Assembly: GCA_963761775.1 (NCBI GenBank)
Contig: CAVXIF010000002.1
Location: forward strand, 62,001-126,000
DNA from: Parerythrobacter_A sp963761775
GTDB taxonomy: Bacteria > Pseudomonadota > Alphaproteobacteria > Sphingomonadales > Sphingomonadaceae
Length of the DNA stretch: 64,000 nucleotides
Direction of reading: 5' to 3'
Made by a program: the position numbers and the translations under genes. Under the pieces are notes generated by a model, which was not told the DNA's origin, searched no databases, and was given only the letters and a program-made list of their open reading frames with translations. Every line of letters begins with the position of its first letter. The first letter of the stretch is position 1. This document shows, in pieces, positions 54,603-63,334 of the stretch.

Positions 54603-55841
54603 ATGTCTAAGTCCCCCCAACCCGTGCGCGGTACGCAGGATATCTTCGGACCCGATGCCGAGGCGTTCTCTTTCGTCGTCGAAACCTTCGCGCGCGTGCG
54701 CAAGCTCTACCGCTTCCGCCGTGCCGAAATGCCGGTGTTCGAAAAGACCGAGGTGTTCGCCCGCTCCATCGGCGAGACGACCGATATCGTGTCGAAGGAA
54801 ATGTACAGCTTCGAGGATCGCGGCGGCACCTCGCTGACCCTGCGCCCCGAATTCACCGCCGGGATCGCGCGCGCCTTCCTGTCGAACGGCTGGCAGCAGC
54901 ACACCCCGTTGAAACTGGCGACGCACGGCCCGCTGTTCCGGTACGAACGCCCGCAAAAGGGGCGCTATCGCCAGTTCCACCAGATCGACGCGGAAATCAT
55001 CGGTGCGCCCGAACCGCAGGCCGATGTGGAACTGCTGGCGATGGCCGACCAGTTGCTGCGCGAGCTGGGTATCAAGGGCGTGACCTTGCACCTCAACACG
55101 CTGGGAGATGCGGACAGCCGCGAGGCATGGCGCGCGGCGCTGGTGGCGTATTTCCGCGAGGTGAAGGACGAGCTGAGCGCCGAATCGCAGGCCCGGCTGG
55201 AAGCGAACCCCTTGCGCATTCTCGACAGCAAAAGCCGCGAAGATCAGCGCTTCGTGGCCGATGCCCCGAAGATCGACGCCTTCCTGTCGGACGATGCGCT
55301 ACGCTTCTTCGACGACGTGACAAGCGGCCTGGACGCGGCGGGCGTTGGCTGGACCCGCGCCGAAAACCTGGTGCGCGGCCTCGATTATTACCGTCACACG
55401 GCGTTCGAGTTCATTCCCGACGCAGGCAGCGCGGCAGCGGACCTGCTGGGCGCGCAAAGCACCGTGCTGGGCGGCGGTCGCTATGACGGGTTGATGGAGT
55501 CTCTAGGCGGGCCGCAGACCCCTGCCGTCGGCTGGGCGGCGGGGATAGAGCGGCTGGCGATGCTGGTGGGGGAGCGGGCAACCGACGTGCCGGAAGTGGT
55601 CGTGGTGGCAGAGGACGACGGCGCTGTCGCTGCTGCTGTCGCGACGCTATCCCGATATCGGCGCGCGGGTGTCGTCACAGACATCGTAGCGTCCGGCAGT
55701 CCCCGAAAGAGAATGGACAAGGCCCTTAAAACGGGTGCTGCACATATTGCGACAATCAGCTCGGAACCCTCGCACCGCAGACTGACAGGTGAAGGTGAGC
55801 CGGATCGAAACGATTATCTACGCAGCTTTCTGGCTGACTAG
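54603..55841 (+). CDS. hisS: Histidyl-tRNA synthetase
   Basis: 412 residues from ATG 54603. Class II motifs: PVRGTQDIFGPDAEAF at the N-terminus, motif 2 GPLFRYERPQKGRYRQFHQIDAEIIG, histidine-binding GLDYYRHTAFEFI (HisA), and motif 3 GGGRYDGLMESLGGPQTPAVGWAAGIERL. C-terminal anticodon-binding domain from about 320. Intact. Confidence 0.96.
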   Translation: MSKSPQPVRGTQDIFGPDAEAFSFVVETFARVRKLYRFRRAEMPVFEKTEVFARSIGETTDIVSKEMYSFEDRGGTSLTLRPEFTAGIARAFLSNGWQQHTPLKLATHGPLFRYERPQKGRYRQFHQIDAEIIGAPEPQADVELLAMADQLLRELGIKGVTLHLNTLGDADSREAWRAALVAYFREVKDELSAESQARLEANPLRILDSKSREDQRFVADAPKIDAFLSDDALRFFDDVTSGLDAAGVGWTRAENLVRGLDYYRHTAFEFIPDAGSAAADLLGAQSTVLGGGRYDGLMESLGGPQTPAVGWAAGIERLAMLVGERATDVPEVVVVAEDDGAVAAAVATLSRYRRAGVVTDIVASGSPRKRMDKALKTGAAHIATISSEPSHRRLTGEGEPDRNDYLRSFLAD

Positions 55842-56031
55842 GCTTACCCGTCACCCCCGCGAATGCGCGGCCCCGGCTTCCTTTCCATCGGCGCCCCTTT
55901 CCTACACCACCGGCACCGCCTATCGCCGGATGCGCGCCAAAAACGGCAAACCTCTCTCGCACATCAAAGTGTAACCCTGTGACTTTTGACCAACAATATC
56001 CAGCCTGTTCAACGCCGTGCGCCCCAATTCC

Positions 56032-56054
56032 AAAGGTGACACGGTGTCACCTTT
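56032..56054. other. Perfect palindrome upstream of prfA
   Basis: AAAGGTGACAC, one base, GTGTCACCTTT; then GTCACCTTCGTCACAC repeats the half site. It ends 34 bases before the prfA ATG. The remaining 55842-56031 spacer shows no gene. Confidence 0.6.
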
Positions 56055-56088
56055 GTCACCTTCGTCACACGCTTCCGGCCCGCCGCGC

Positions 56089-57156
56089 ATGACCATCCCC
56101 GCCGAACGCCTGCGCCAGCTGACCGAGCGCTTTGCCGAGCTCGAGGCGCGCATGGCGTCGGGTCAGCTGGAGGGCGAGGCGTTCGTGCAGGCGAGTCGCG
56201 ATTATGCGGAACTGGAGCCGGTCGCCGCGACCGCGCAAGCTATCACCGCCATGCGTGCCGAGCAGGTGGAGCTGGAGGAGATGCTTGCCGACCCGGAAAT
56301 GAAAGCGATGGCGCAGGAAGAACTCGCCACTATCGCGGAAAAGCTGCCCGCCGCCGAACGCGCGCTGGCGCTGGCCATGCTGCCGCGCGATGCCGCCGAT
56401 GCGAAGCCCGCCATGCTGGAAATCCGCGCAGGCACGGGCGGCGACGAGGCGGCGCTGTTCGCGGGTGACCTTTATCGCATGTACGAAAAATTCGCGGGCG
56501 AGCAGGGTTGGCGGATGGAGCCGGTCAGCATGAGCGCCAGCGAGGTCGGCGGGTTCAAGGAAATCGTCGCCAACGTTGTCGGAAAGGGCGTGTTCGCCAA
56601 GCTGAAATTCGAAAGCGGCGTCCACCGGGTGCAGCGTGTGCCCGAAACAGAAAGCGGCGGGCGCATCCACACCAGCGCCGCGACCGTCGCGGTGTTGCCC
56701 GAACCGGACGAGGTCGACGTGAAAATCGACGCGACCGACCTCAAGATCGACACCTATCGCGCCAGCGGGGCGGGCGGGCAGCACGTCAACACCACCGATT
56801 CCGCCGTCCGCATTACCCACCTGCCGACCAACACCGTCGTCACCTGCCAGGACGGGCGCAGCCAGCACAAGAACCGCGAACAGGCGATGCAGGTGCTGCG
56901 CGCGCGATTGTACGAACAGCAGCGCGATGCAGTGCAGGGAGCGGAGGCCGAGGCGCGCAAGGCGATGGTCGGCAGCGGCGACCGGTCGGAGCGCATCCGC
57001 ACCTATAATTTTCCGCAGGGGCGCGTGACCGACCACCGCATCGGGCTGACGCTGCACCGGCTGGAGGAAGTGCTGGCCGGGCCGGGTCTGGCCGAGCTGA
57101 CCGATGCGCTGATTGCCGAGGACGAGGCGAAGCGGCTGGCGGCGCTTGCTGACTGA
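56089..57156 (+). CDS. prfA: Peptide chain release factor 1
   Basis: 355 residues from ATG 56089 (MTIPAERLRQLTERFAELEA). Catalytic GGQ in YRASGAGGQHVNTTDSAVRITHLP; codon-recognition region includes PETESGGRIHTSAATVAVLPEPD (the PxT motif reads PET). Terminates translation at UAA and UAG. Followed by its usual partner prmC, but with a repeat wedged between. Confidence 0.95.
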   Translation: MTIPAERLRQLTERFAELEARMASGQLEGEAFVQASRDYAELEPVAATAQAITAMRAEQVELEEMLADPEMKAMAQEELATIAEKLPAAERALALAMLPRDAADAKPAMLEIRAGTGGDEAALFAGDLYRMYEKFAGEQGWRMEPVSMSASEVGGFKEIVANVVGKGVFAKLKFESGVHRVQRVPETESGGRIHTSAATVAVLPEPDEVDVKIDATDLKIDTYRASGAGGQHVNTTDSAVRITHLPTNTVVTCQDGRSQHKNREQAMQVLRARLYEQQRDAVQGAEAEARKAMVGSGDRSERIRTYNFPQGRVTDHRIGLTLHRLEEVLAGPGLAELTDALIAEDEAKRLAALAD

Positions 57157-57204
57157 CATCGCCACCGCCCTGCGCGCCGCCACCACGCGGCTGGAACCGA
57201 ACAG

Positions 57205-57357
57205 CGTGAACCCCGTTCGCCCTGAGCTTGTCGAAGGGCCGTACTTTACTTTAGTCCACGCTCCAAAAGAAAGAACAATGCTTCGACAAGCTCAGCACGA
57301 ACGGGGGCAGGCTCGATACGAACGGAAGGGGCAGGCTCAGCACGAACGGGGGTCGGC
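57205..57357. repeat. Interspersed repeat, family G (CTGAGCTTGTCGAAG type)
   Basis: Left block CGTTCGCCCTGAGCTTGTCG and right block CTTCGACAAGCTCAGCACGA are complementary. The block GGCAGGCTC..ACGAACGG is then repeated twice more up to the prmC start. This is the common palindromic repeat type seen across sphingomonad genomes. Confidence 0.8.
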
Positions 57358-58186
57358 GTGGAAGTGACGGTTGCGATCAGGGAAGCCACGGCAACTCTGT
57401 CGCAAACCTCGGACACCGCGCGGCTGGACGCGGAATTGTTGATGGCACAGGCGCTGGGGGTGAGCCGGTCCGCCATGCTGCTGGGGCATATGCGCGATGC
57501 CGTGCCGCCTGTATTCGGTGCGCTGCTGGAGCGGCGCGCGGGCGGGGAGCCGGTGGCCTATATCCTGGGCGAGCAGGAGTTTTACGGGCGGCCTTTCGTC
57601 GGTCTCGCCCGCCGTACTGATCCCGCGCGGCGACAGCGAAGCGGTGGTATCCGCGGCGCTCGCAAACATGGGTCAATCGGGCACATTGCTCGATTGCGGC
57701 ACGGGGTCGGGCGCGCTGCTGCTGACCTTGCTGGCGGAGCACACGGGCTGGACCGGCACCGGTATCGACGCAAGCGCGGCGGCGCTGGACGTGGCACGGC
57801 GCAACGCGGCGGCACTCGGTCTGGCGGAGCGCGCCACGCTGGCGCAGCGCGACTGGACGCGGGACGGATGGCGCGAGGGGCTGGGCCGCTTCGAACTGAT
57901 CATCGCGAATCCGCCCTATGTCGAGAACAACGCCGCGCTGGACCGCTCGGTGCGCGAGTATGAACCGGCGGCGGCCCTGTTTGCCGGTGCGGACGGACTG
58001 GACGATTACCGCGCCCTTGTGCCGCAACTGCCCGCGCTGCTCGCACCGGGCGGTGTTACCGTACTGGAAATCGGCGCGACGCAGGATGAGAGCGTGGCCG
58101 CGCTGGCCCGCGACAACGGGTTCGCCACCGTCCTGCGCCGCGATCTGGCCGGACGACCGCGCGCGCTGATATTGACAGCTTCGTGA
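57358..58186 (+). pseudogene. prmC: Release-factor glutamine methyltransferase, +1 frame shift at about 57601
   Basis: GTG 57358 reads VTVAIREATATLSQTSDTARLDAELLMAQALGVSRSAMLLG to GGEPVAYILGEQEFYGRPF. The continuation SPAVLIPRGDSEAVVSAAL is in the next frame, through the SAM site LLDCGTGSGALLLTLL and the catalytic IIANPPYVENN motif, to 58186. One extra G accounts for it; the repaired length is about 275 residues. It methylates the GGQ glutamine of release factors. The start is unusually close to the family G repeat. Confidence 0.88.
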
Positions 58187-58452
58187 GACAAGCCCCTTGG
58201 CAAAGCCGTGCAACCGCTCTACCTCGACCACAAGACCCGCGGTTGACGGTCGCGCGCATCATTTCGCGCCGTCCGGCCTCCACCGGGTCCAGCTCCACCA
58301 TTTGTGAAGGCGTTGTGACCACTCGAAGGTCCGCAGCACGCAGCAAGGGAGCATCCGCACACCGGATATTCGCCGGGGCGGCACGGGGTCAGGCGACCGT
58401 CCGGCGCAGCAATTTTATCGCGCCACCGGTCCGAACGAAGGAAGCGAATTCC
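58187..58452. other. Spacer prmC/DUF4167, no gene seen
   Basis: 266 bases. The plus frame in phase with DUF4167 is open but its translation is Arg/Ser-rich and unconserved. Presumably it holds the DUF4167 promoter; no strong hairpin or repeat found. Confidence 0.5.
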
Positions 58453-59214
58453 TTGAATAACAATCGTAACAACAACCGTCGACGCGGCGGCAACCGCAAT
58501 CGCAACCAGTCGGGCGGCGGCGGCAATCCGATGCAGGCCAACCGCATCGACAATCGCGCGCGCGGGAATGCGCCGCAGATGCTGGATAAATACAAGAAGC
58601 TGGCGCAGGACGCCCAGCACCACGATGATCCGGTGCAGGCGGAATACTACCTGCAATTCGCCGACCATTACTTCCGCGTCATCGCCGACAACAAGGCCCG
58701 CCAGGACGAAGCCCGCGCCAAGCGCGACGGGCCTAACGCCAGTCAGGGTGGCGGCAAGGACAATCAGAGCCAGAACCGCGACGATGACGACAGCGGCGAC
58801 CAGAACACAAACGGTGCCGCGAACGGTCGTGTCCAGAATCGTGCCCAGAACCCTGCCCAGAACCCTGACGACGACGAGACACCGCGTCGCAAACCGCGCC
58901 GTGCCCGCAATGATCGCGACAGCGACCGCGATGAGCATGAGTCGGGTGCGCCGTCGCGTGGTGGCGAGAGCAAGGACGATGGCGACGATCGCCCCGCCCG
59001 CAAACCCCGCGCTCCGCGCGCCGCGAAACGGTCGCGCGACGAGGATGACAGGGGCAGCGATACGCGCGAGATCGACGCATCGGTCCTGCCCCCTTCCATC
59101 GGCGACACCGACGATGGCGAGGCGGCGCCCAAACCGCGCCGCAAGACAGCCGTCCGCCGTCGCAAGGCCGACGATGGCAGTAATGCAGGCGAAACCGCCG
59201 AAGCCGTCAGCTAG
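58453..59214 (+). CDS. DUF4167 protein
   Basis: 253 residues from TTG 58453, preceded by GAAGGAAG; the start was chosen because LNNNRNNNRRRGGNRNRNQS is where the family begins. The N-terminal Asn/Arg-rich stretch and the core AQMLDKYKKLAQDAQHHDDPVQAEYYLQFADHYFRVIAD (actually PQML..., about 40-78) define DUF4167. The remaining 170 residues are low-complexity, alternating Arg/Asp/Asn and Lys/Pro. An RNA-binding role is plausible from composition; none is proven. Confidence 0.85.
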   Translation: MNNNRNNNRRRGGNRNRNQSGGGGNPMQANRIDNRARGNAPQMLDKYKKLAQDAQHHDDPVQAEYYLQFADHYFRVIADNKARQDEARAKRDGPNASQGGGKDNQSQNRDDDDSGDQNTNGAANGRVQNRAQNPAQNPDDDETPRRKPRRARNDRDSDRDEHESGAPSRGGESKDDGDDRPARKPRAPRAAKRSRDEDDRGSDTREIDASVLPPSIGDTDDGEAAPKPRRKTAVRRRKADDGSNAGETAEAVS

Positions 59215-59232
59215 GCACGTTTTCGTCCGGTC

Positions 59233-60852
59233 ATGTATGAACGCCTGACCCGTCTCACTACGTATATCGGCGTTCGCCCGCGCCTCGCCGCACCGGTGTT
59301 CGGCCTGCTTGGCGCATTCGGTTTTCCGCCGATCCATGCCTGGCCGATAGGGCTGCTTGGTGTGGCCGGACTGGTCTGGCTGGTCTGGCGCAGCGCGACG
59401 CTGAAGCAGGCTTTCCTGCTCGGCTGGCTGTTCGGCGTGGCGCATTTGACGCTTGCCAATAGCTGGATCGCGACGGCTTTCACCTATCAGGCGGAAATGC
59501 CCCCGGCGCTGGGCTGGGCGGCTGTGCCGCTGCTGTCGTGTTACCTTGCGGTGTACCCGGCGTTGGCCGCATTGGCTGCGAAGTGGCTGGCACAGAAATT
59601 CGGGCGCATATCCAGTGAGGTCGGCATCGGACGCTTCGGCGTGGTGCTGGCCGCCTGCTGGATCGTCACCGAATGGCTGCGCAGCTGGGTCTTCACCGGT
59701 TATCCCTGGCCGCCGCTGGGGCTGATGCTGCTGGGCGGTTACGACACACCGGGCGTGGCCGCCATGTTGCCCGTCACGGGAACCTATGCGCTGTCGGGCA
59801 TCGTCGTTCTGATAGCGACAGTGTTCGCCGTGGACATTCGTGCGCGCCGCGTCGTGAATGCCGGGCTTCTGGCCGCTATTCTGACGCTGGCGATGGTCGG
59901 TGTCGGAAACTCGCCCGGTGAAGAAAAAGGGACGCTGCCCTACACGCTGGTTCAGCCGAATATCCCGCAGGAACAGCGCGACGATCCGCGTTTCTTCGAA
60001 GAGCATTTCGAGAAACTGGCGCGCCTTACCCTGCCGCGCGATGATAAGGCCCGACTGGTATTGTGGCCCGAAGCGGCGGTGTCGGACTATCTGCGCCCCG
60101 GCTATCCGCAACGCTATTACGAGCAAATGACCGTCGGGGGCGACCCGGACTTCGCACGCTGGCGTATCGGGCGGGTGATCGGCGCGGACACGCTGTTGCT
60201 GACAGGTGCGGTAGACCTTGAAATCCGCGACGGCCGCGCGGCGGGTGCGCGTAATTCGGTGACGGCAATCGACGGGTCGGGTGCGCTTGTCGGCGACGGT
60301 TATGCCAAGGCGCATCTGGTGCCCTATGGCGAATATCTGGCGCTGCGCTGGCTGCTGGAACCGCTTGGCGCGACGCGGCTGGTGGCGGGCACGATAGACT
60401 TCTGGCCCGGCCCCGGCCCGCGCACGCTGGACCTTGGTGAATACGGGCAGGCGGGCGTGCAGATCTGTTACGAGATCGTGTTTTCGGGGCAAGTGGTCGA
60501 TAGGGCAAACCGCCCGGACTACATTTTCAACCCGTCCAACGATGGCTGGTTCGGCTGGTTCGGCCCGCCGCAGCATCTGGCGCAAGCGCGGTTGCGCGCT
60601 ATCGAGGAAGGGCTGCCCGTGCTGCGTTCGACCACCACCGGCATCAGTGCGGTGATCGATGCGAACGGCGTGGTGCGCGAACATATCGGGATGCGGCAGG
60701 CCGCGCGGATCGATGGCACGGTGCCGCCGCCGCACACGCCCACCCTGTTCAGCCGCTGGGGCAATGCTTTGCCATTGGCATGGGCGGCATTGCTGTTGCT
60801 CTGTGCGGCATTCGCACCATCGCTGGTTGCACGGGTTGGCGGGCGTCGCTAA
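59233..60852 (+). CDS. lnt: Apolipoprotein N-acyltransferase
   Basis: 539 residues. Six to seven membrane helices in the first 220 residues, then the periplasmic nitrilase-like domain with catalytic Glu (LVLWPEAAVSDYL), Lys (YAKAHLVPYGEYL) and Cys (GVQICYEIVFSG), and NPSNDGWFGWFGPPQHLAQARLRAIEEGLP. A final membrane helix near the C-terminus. It adds the third acyl chain to lipoproteins such as SodC and the HhH protein of this window. Intact. Confidence 0.94.
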   Translation: MYERLTRLTTYIGVRPRLAAPVFGLLGAFGFPPIHAWPIGLLGVAGLVWLVWRSATLKQAFLLGWLFGVAHLTLANSWIATAFTYQAEMPPALGWAAVPLLSCYLAVYPALAALAAKWLAQKFGRISSEVGIGRFGVVLAACWIVTEWLRSWVFTGYPWPPLGLMLLGGYDTPGVAAMLPVTGTYALSGIVVLIATVFAVDIRARRVVNAGLLAAILTLAMVGVGNSPGEEKGTLPYTLVQPNIPQEQRDDPRFFEEHFEKLARLTLPRDDKARLVLWPEAAVSDYLRPGYPQRYYEQMTVGGDPDFARWRIGRVIGADTLLLTGAVDLEIRDGRAAGARNSVTAIDGSGALVGDGYAKAHLVPYGEYLALRWLLEPLGATRLVAGTIDFWPGPGPRTLDLGEYGQAGVQICYEIVFSGQVVDRANRPDYIFNPSNDGWFGWFGPPQHLAQARLRAIEEGLPVLRSTTTGISAVIDANGVVREHIGMRQAARIDGTVPPPHTPTLFSRWGNALPLAWAALLLLCAAFAPSLVARVGGRR

Positions 60853-60867
60853 GGCTTCGCAGAAGAC

Positions 60868-60883
60868 ATAAAGCTATCTTTAT
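60868..60883. promoter_or_regulatory. Palindromic operator candidate upstream of metK
   Basis: ATAAAGCTATCTTTAT, arms ATAAAG / CTTTAT, ending 11 bases before the metK ATG. It resembles the ATAAAGATATCTTTAT-type motif described for the ArsR-family SahR regulator of methionine-cycle genes in proteobacteria (one mismatch). The regulator is not in the window. Confidence 0.5.
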
Positions 60884-60894
60884 ATGAGGTCAGA

Positions 60895-62115
60895 ATGCCC
60901 GACAGCCAGCGCAGCGAATACCTGTTCACGTCCGAAAGCGTCTCCGAAGGGCACCCCGACAAGGTTTCGGACCAGATCTCCGATGCCATCGTCGACCTGT
61001 TCCTGGGCAAAGACCCGCAGGCGCGCGTGGCATGCGAAACGCTGACCACCACGCAACTGGTCGTTCTGGCGGGTGAAATTCGCGGACAGGGCATCATGGA
61101 AGACGGCGTCTGGGCGCCGGGTGTCGAGCAGGAAATCGAGGACACGGTGCGCCGGACGGTCCGCGAAATCGGCTATGAGCAGGATGGCTTCCACTGGGAA
61201 ACGCTGAAATTGCAGAACCACCTGCACGGCCAGAGCGTGGAAATTGCGCAGGGTGTCGATGCAAGCGGCAACAAGGACGAAGGCGCGGGCGACCAGGGCA
61301 TCATGTTCGGCTATGCCTGCGACGAGACGCCCGATCTGATGCCCGCGACGCTGGATTACAGCCACAAGATCCTGAGCCGCATGGCCGAGGACCGCAAGAA
61401 CGGCACCGCGCCGTTCCTCGAACCCGACGCGAAGAGCCAGGTCACGCTGCGTTACGAAGACAGCAAGCCTGTCGCCTGCACTGCCGTCGTGGTCTCGACC
61501 CAGCATGCGCCGGGCTATCACGAGGGCGAGAAGGAAGCCGAGCTGCACAAATATGTGAAGCGGGTGGTGGCGGATGTGTTGCCCGACGGGCTGCTGGGCG
61601 ATGAGACGCAATGGCACATAAACCCCACCGGCAAGTTCGAAATTGGCGGACCGGATGGGGATGCGGGGCTTACGGGGCGCAAGATCATCGTCGATACCTA
61701 TGGCGGTGCGGCCCCGCATGGCGGCGGCGCGTTCAGCGGCAAGGATCCGACCAAGGTCGATCGTTCCGCCGCCTATATCACCCGCTATCTGGCGAAAAAT
61801 ATCGTCGCCGCCGGGCTGGCGACGCGCTGCACGATCCAGCTGAGCTATGCCATCGGGGTCAGCAAGCCGCTCTCGCTCTATGTCGATACGCACCGCACCG
61901 GGACTGTGGACGATGCGATACTTGAAAAGGCAATTGCCGGGATCGAGGCGCTGGGCGGCCTGACCCCGCGTGCCATTCGCACGCATCTCGGCCTGAACAC
62001 CCCGATCTATCGTCAAAGCGCGGCATACGGCCATTTCGGCCGCACCTCCGATGGAACAAGCTTCCCGTGGGAACAGACCGATCTGGTGGACACCTTGAAA
62101 GCCGCTGTGGCCTAG
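60895..62115 (+). CDS. metK: S-adenosylmethionine synthetase
   Basis: 406 residues. Signature motifs YLFTSESVSEGHPDKVSDQISDAIVD, GAGDQGIMFGYACDETPDLMP, the loop GRKIIVDTYGGAAPHGGGAFSGKDPTKVDRSAAY and the C-terminal YGHFGR are complete. Makes AdoMet from Met and ATP, the methyl donor for TrmB and PrmC here. Own terminator downstream; possible SahR-type operator upstream. Confidence 0.97.
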   Translation: MPDSQRSEYLFTSESVSEGHPDKVSDQISDAIVDLFLGKDPQARVACETLTTTQLVVLAGEIRGQGIMEDGVWAPGVEQEIEDTVRRTVREIGYEQDGFHWETLKLQNHLHGQSVEIAQGVDASGNKDEGAGDQGIMFGYACDETPDLMPATLDYSHKILSRMAEDRKNGTAPFLEPDAKSQVTLRYEDSKPVACTAVVVSTQHAPGYHEGEKEAELHKYVKRVVADVLPDGLLGDETQWHINPTGKFEIGGPDGDAGLTGRKIIVDTYGGAAPHGGGAFSGKDPTKVDRSAAYITRYLAKNIVAAGLATRCTIQLSYAIGVSKPLSLYVDTHRTGTVDDAILEKAIAGIEALGGLTPRAIRTHLGLNTPIYRQSAAYGHFGRTSDGTSFPWEQTDLVDTLKAAVA

Positions 62116-62126
62116 TAACGCGAAGA

Positions 62127-62160
62127 CCGGGACGGGTATTGCACCCGTCCCGGCGCTTTT
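62127..62160 (+). terminator. Terminator of metK
   Basis: Perfect 11-bp stem CCGGGACGGGT / ACCCGTCCCGG around ATTGC, followed by GCGCTTTT, 12 bases after the stop. Confidence 0.85.
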
Positions 62161-62189
62161 GCGAGCGGTGAACCCAGCCAACCAGTCGA

Positions 62190-62594
62190 TTATCCAACTG
62201 GCTCGACTGGCCGCGCTTGTGCCGCCCACTTTTCCTCGCGGAACCATGCGCCGACCTTGCGGCCGAATTTCGCGATGGCGTTCATATTGAAGAAGTGCAT
62301 GGCACCCAGCACAAGCACGTTCAGTCCGACCTTCCCCGACAGCAGACGGATACCTTCGGGCAGGGTCACCGGCTCACGCCCGAATTGCAGCGCCAGCAGA
62401 ATGAACCCGAGGTTCATTAAATAGAACCCGACCACCAGCAGGTGATTGGTCGAGCGCGCCAGCACCTGATCGTGACCGAAGCAATCGATCAGGAACACTT
62501 CGCCGTTTTTGGACAAGGTACGGGCAACCCAGATTGTCAGCCCGACGCTGATTACGAGGTAGGCGACGTAATAGAGTGAGAGGTACATCTCCAT
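62190..62594 (-). CDS. Small membrane protein next to a GbsR/MarR regulator
   Basis: 134 residues from ATG 62594 (MEMYLSLYYVAYLVISVGLT), site AACAGGAG. Three predicted membrane helices (about 5-25, 48-70, 85-105), with KNGEVFLIDCFGHDQVLARSTNHLLVVGFYLMNLGFILLAL between them. The C-terminal tail is basic. Family not named by me; its upstream region shares a TTTCTGT half-operator with the neighbouring regulator, so that regulator probably controls it. Confidence 0.7.
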   Translation of the reverse strand: MEMYLSLYYVAYLVISVGLTIWVARTLSKNGEVFLIDCFGHDQVLARSTNHLLVVGFYLMNLGFILLALQFGREPVTLPEGIRLLSGKVGLNVLVLGAMHFFNMNAIAKFGRKVGAWFREEKWAAQARPVEPVG

Positions 62595-62603
62595 CTCCTG
62601 TTG

Positions 62604-62621
62604 TTTCTGTAAAAAAGGAAA
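62604..62621. promoter_or_regulatory. Half-conserved operator upstream of the membrane protein
   Basis: TTTCTGT, four bases, AAGGAAA: the left arm is identical and the right arm 5/7 to the palindrome at 63247-63264. It lies 10-27 bases from the start codon. Confidence 0.45.
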
Positions 62622-62663
62622 TCAGTGGTTGTGCGTAGGGTGTCCTAGACTGTGTATCGCCTC

Positions 62664-63236
62664 CTATAGCTGGCGGATTTTTGGAATGACCGCAGGCTTT
62701 TCGCCACGGCCCGGAATAAAACGCGCCACGCGGCTGCCCAGCTTCATTAGCGTAACCAGCGTGGATTTCGGCAGTTTGCGAACGTCGTCGTACCAGCCCG
62801 CCAGCGTGCCCATGAACTCGTGCATCCGCCCGATCCGCTCGCGCACCTGGCGCGGCACATCGTCGCGCCCGTCCAGCTGTTCGTTAAGCTGCGCGAGCAT
62901 CGCGATAGTCGGGTCGATCTCGCGCTTCTTGCGCTCGTTCACGATCCGCATCAGCATGTCCCACAAGTCGGCCTCGGCAGTGAAATGGTCGCGCCGGTCG
63001 CCTTCGATATGTGTGCGGCGCACGATGCCGTAGCCCTGCAGTTCCTTGACCGCATTCGACACGTTCGACCGCGCCAGTCCCAGAATATCGCAAATTTCCT
63101 CCGCATTCAGCGGACGTTCGCCCAGATAGAGAAGGGCATGGATCTGCGCGACCGAGCGGTTGACGCCCCATTGCGTGCCCATCTCTCCCCAGTGCAGGAT
63201 GAAGGCGCGGGCTTCGGGAATGTCGTAAACACTCAC
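62664..63236 (-). CDS. GbsR/MarR-family transcriptional regulator
   Basis: 190 residues from GTG 63236, site AGAAAGGATCG. The winged helix at about 25-75 reads QWGVNRSVAQIHALLYLGERPLNAEEICDILGLARSNVSNAVKELQGYGIVRR, the GbsR-type (choline/glycine-betaine regulator) relative of MarR. The C-terminal helices (RIGRMHEFMGTLAGWYDDVRKL) would dimerise. The downstream membrane protein is the evident partner; no betaine genes are near, so the inducer is unknown. Confidence 0.85.
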   Translation of the reverse strand: MSVYDIPEARAFILHWGEMGTQWGVNRSVAQIHALLYLGERPLNAEEICDILGLARSNVSNAVKELQGYGIVRRTHIEGDRRDHFTAEADLWDMLMRIVNERKKREIDPTIAMLAQLNEQLDGRDDVPRQVRERIGRMHEFMGTLAGWYDDVRKLPKSTLVTLMKLGSRVARFIPGRGEKPAVIPKIRQL

Positions 63237-63246
63237 TCGTCGATCC

Positions 63247-63264
63247 TTTCTGTAAAGACAGAAA
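63247..63264. promoter_or_regulatory. Palindromic operator of the GbsR/MarR regulator
   Basis: TTTCTGT, AAAG, ACAGAAA: perfect 7-base arms, 11-28 bases ahead of the regulator's start, overlapping where its promoter or ribosome site must be. Suggests negative autoregulation. Confidence 0.6.
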
Positions 63265-63334
63265 TAACGGAACGGACGGTCAAGTCAAGCAGTGATTCGA
63301 GATTATGAGGAACCAGCGTACGTCACGCGAAAAA

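Noticed and set aside
57113..57367. Plus-strand 84-codon frame across the prfA end and the repeat
   Set aside because: Mostly translated palindromic repeat; only its first 20 codons after the prfA stop are of interest and these are discussed as a possible old prmC start.
58208..58246. Short VQPLYLDH-like peptide resembling the N-terminus of cysteine desulfurases
   Set aside because: Only about 12 codons before a stop, with no further similarity in any frame; treated as chance.
58219..60735. 838-codon open frame on the minus strand
   Set aside because: Antisense to DUF4167 and lnt; no motif, and both plus-strand genes are clear.
60853..60894. SAM riboswitch before metK
   Set aside because: Only 42 bases are available, less than any SAM aptamer plus expression platform; a protein operator fits better.
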